A stretch of DNA of 64,000 nt from Thermodesulfomicrobium sp. WS (GTDB lineage Bacteria > Desulfobacterota > Desulfovibrionia > Desulfovibrionales > Desulfomicrobiaceae): contig NZ_AP027130.1 in assembly GCF_027925145.1 (NCBI RefSeq), positions 992,001 to 1,056,000 on the forward strand, in the 5' to 3' direction. The notes under the pieces were generated by a model. The model was not told the origin of the DNA. It did not search any database and saw only the letters and a program-made list of their open reading frames with translations. Made by a program: the position numbers and the translations under genes. Positions 62,611-64,000 of this stretch are shown piece by piece (position 1 is the first letter of the stretch; each line of letters begins with the position of its first letter).

Positions 62611-63719
62611 GCGCGCCTCAAGGCCTGCGGAAGCCCTCGTGGGATGTGCCGCTTTTGGCCGCGGTGCTGTGTCTGACGGCCTTGGGACTCATCATGGTGT
62701 TTTCCGCCAGCGGCATCGTGGCGGAGAAGACCATGGGCAGCAAATATGTGCTGTTCCAAAAGCAGCTCTTTTTCGTGGGGCTGGGGTTGGCGGTCATGAT
62801 GGCGGCCATGCGCATCCCCGTGGCCTTCTTCCAGCGTCATGTCTATTGGTGGGTGTTTTTTGCCTTGGTGCTGCTCATTTTGACCTTGGCCTCCCCCCTT
62901 GGCGTGCGCATCGGCGGGGCCAGACGCTGGCTGCACCTGGGCCCGCTTTCCTTCCAGCCCCTGGAAATGGCCAAGATCGCCCTGGTCTTGTATCTGGGGT
63001 ACTTTTTCTCGCGCAAACAGGAGAAGGTGAAGACCTTTAGCGTGGGATTTTTGCCGCCGCTTTTGATGACCGCGCTTTTTTGCTTGCTCCTCATGCTCCA
63101 GCCGGACTTTGGCGGCTCGGTGTTTTTGGCCGCCATCTTGTTTCTGCTCTGCTTTGTGGGGGGCACGCGCCTCATCTTTTTGGGGGCGTCGGTGCTTTTG
63201 GCCGTGGTGGGGGGCATCCTTTTGGTGCTCCATTCGCCGTATCGCCTCAAGCGGGCCTTTGCCTTTCTCGATCCCTTTCAAGACGCCCAGAATACGGGGT
63301 ATCAATTGGTGCAGTCCTTCTATGGGCTCGGCTCGGGCGGCTGGTGGGGCGTGGGGCTGGGGCAAGGGCGTCAGAAGCTCTTTTTTCTCCCCGAGGCCCA
63401 CAATGACTTCATCTTGGCGGTCATGGGCGAGGAGCTCGGGTTCGTAGGGTTGTCGCTGGTTTTTGCGCTGGTGGCGGTCATTTTGTGGCGGGTGTTTGTC
63501 ATCGCCTTGCGCCAGCGGGATCTGGAGCGCCGCATCGTCGCCTTGGGTATGGGCGCCATCATCCTTTTGGGGGCACTGCTCAATAGCGCGGTGGTGCTCG
63601 GCATGCTTCCTCCCAAGGGCGTGCCCATGCCGTTTGTGAGTTACGGCGGCAGCCACATCTTGGGCGGATTTTTCTGTGTGGGCATGCTTCTCAACCTTTC
63701 CCGGGAGAATGCGCCATGA
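62607..63719 (+). CDS. ftsW: SEDS-family peptidoglycan glycosyltransferase FtsW
   Basis: 370 residues with ten predicted membrane helices. Family motifs: MVFSASGIVAEKTMGSKYVL (20), RRWLHLGPLSFQPLEMAKIA (20), LLMLQPDFGGSVFLAAILFL (20), the periplasmic loop with QSFYGLGSGGWWGVGLGQGR (20) and LPEAHNDFILAVMGEELGFV (20), and PFVSYGGSHILGG. It polymerises lipid II at the septum together with FtsI. The C-terminus GGSH replaces the more common GGSS. Confidence 0.96.
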   Translation: MSAPQGLRKPSWDVPLLAAVLCLTALGLIMVFSASGIVAEKTMGSKYVLFQKQLFFVGLGLAVMMAAMRIPVAFFQRHVYWWVFFALVLLILTLASPLGVRIGGARRWLHLGPLSFQPLEMAKIALVLYLGYFFSRKQEKVKTFSVGFLPPLLMTALFCLLLMLQPDFGGSVFLAAILFLLCFVGGTRLIFLGASVLLAVVGGILLVLHSPYRLKRAFAFLDPFQDAQNTGYQLVQSFYGLGSGGWWGVGLGQGRQKLFFLPEAHNDFILAVMGEELGFVGLSLVFALVAVILWRVFVIALRQRDLERRIVALGMGAIILLGALLNSAVVLGMLPPKGVPMPFVSYGGSHILGGFFCVGMLLNLSRENAP

Positions 63720-64000
63720 ATATCGTGCTGACCACAGGAGGTACGGGCGGCCATATCTTTCCTGCGCTCGCTGTGGCCGAGGCCCTGCGGCAGCTGGAGC
63801 CCACCGCGGCGGTGGTCTTCGTGGGCGGGACCTACGGCCCGGAAGGGCGCATGGCGCATGGGGCGGGTATCCCCTTCGTGGGCTTGCCGGTGCGTGGGGT
63901 CATTGGCCGGGGGCTGCGGGGCGCTGTCGCCGGGGCGCGGCTCGGGGCCAGTGTGCTCATGGCCGGAGGACTCTTGCGTTCCCTGCGGCCCGCAGTGGTG
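63716..64000 (+). CDS. murG: Lipid II synthase MurG, N-terminal part (runs off window)
   Basis: 95 codons are visible from ATG 63716, overlapping the ftsW stop. The N-terminal GT28 motif IVLTTGGTGGHIFPALAVAE (20), then VVFVGGTYGPEGRMAHGAGI (20) is diagnostic; MurG adds GlcNAc to lipid I at the inner face of the membrane. The gene continues past 64000. Confidence 0.95.
   Translation, partial: MNIVLTTGGTGGHIFPALAVAEALRQLEPTAAVVFVGGTYGPEGRMAHGAGIPFVGLPVRGVIGRGLRGAVAGARLGASVLMAGGLLRSLRPAVV

Noticed and set aside
1-64000. tRNA, rRNA genes and CRISPR arrays
   Set aside because: Intergenic regions were read for cloverleaf and regularly spaced repeats; none was found by eye.

Overview
The window looks like a chromosomal segment of a sulfate-reducing bacterium of the Desulfovibrionales (Desulfobacterota). 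The reasons are dsrA-dsrB-dsrD followed by a CbiA/DsrN-like amidase, a GAK-system operon of the kind I know from Desulfovibrio-type genomes, and a meso-DAP-type murein synthesis (dcw) cluster. Most genes are GC-rich. Two islands are visibly AT-richer: part of the GAK operon near 32-34 kb, and the polysaccharide genes at 45.9-48.5 kb.

Layout. 1-5.3 kb: end of a TPR protein, then dsrAB (dissimilatory sulfite reductase), dsrD, cbiA/dsrN and a small unknown gene, closed by a clear terminator. 5.4-9.9 kb: a Cys-cluster protein and a chaperone operon (DnaJ/CbpA, CbpM, ClpB). 9.95-15.4 kb: a minus-strand patch with an RluA-type pseudouridine synthase, comEA (plus strand), a lone glycosyltransferase, and two copies (one truncated) of an AAA-ATPase/PD-(D/E)XK protein whose shared leader ends in a palindrome. 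15.4-22.6 kb: a tightly overlapping run ispG-proS-xseA-xseB-ispA-dxs. 22.6-28.3 kb: a TPP riboswitch with a terminator platform, then thiC-thiD-thiS-thiG-thiH-thiF-thiE; the upstream dxs makes DXP, which the thiazole branch also uses.

28.4-35.6 kb (minus strand): nine tightly coupled genes forming a GAK-type cassette: XXXCH protein, PHP-like protein, amphi-Trp protein, PhoU/aminoglycoside-phosphotransferase-like fusion, ATP-grasp ligase, HPr-kinase-related protein, CofD-like protein and two more amphi-Trp proteins. Its chemistry is unknown to me. It is the best candidate here for an undescribed system.

35.9-51.6 kb (minus strand): a surface-polysaccharide locus (WecA/MraY-like initiating transferase, several glycosyltransferases, two methyltransferases, a Wzx-type flippase, gmd, fcl, and a manC lacking its N-terminus). 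It is broken up by an apparently intact IS3-family element, a decayed IS481-family transposase and an IS5-family element with an internal amber codon. A third, full-length copy of the AAA/PD-(D/E)XK gene lies exactly where manC loses its 5' part.

53.3-64 kb: a short degenerate stretch, the MraZ-regulated promoter region, and the dcw cluster mraZ-rsmH-ftsL-ftsI-murE-murF-mraY-murD-ftsW-murG (murG runs off the window). I saw no rRNA, tRNA or CRISPR array.
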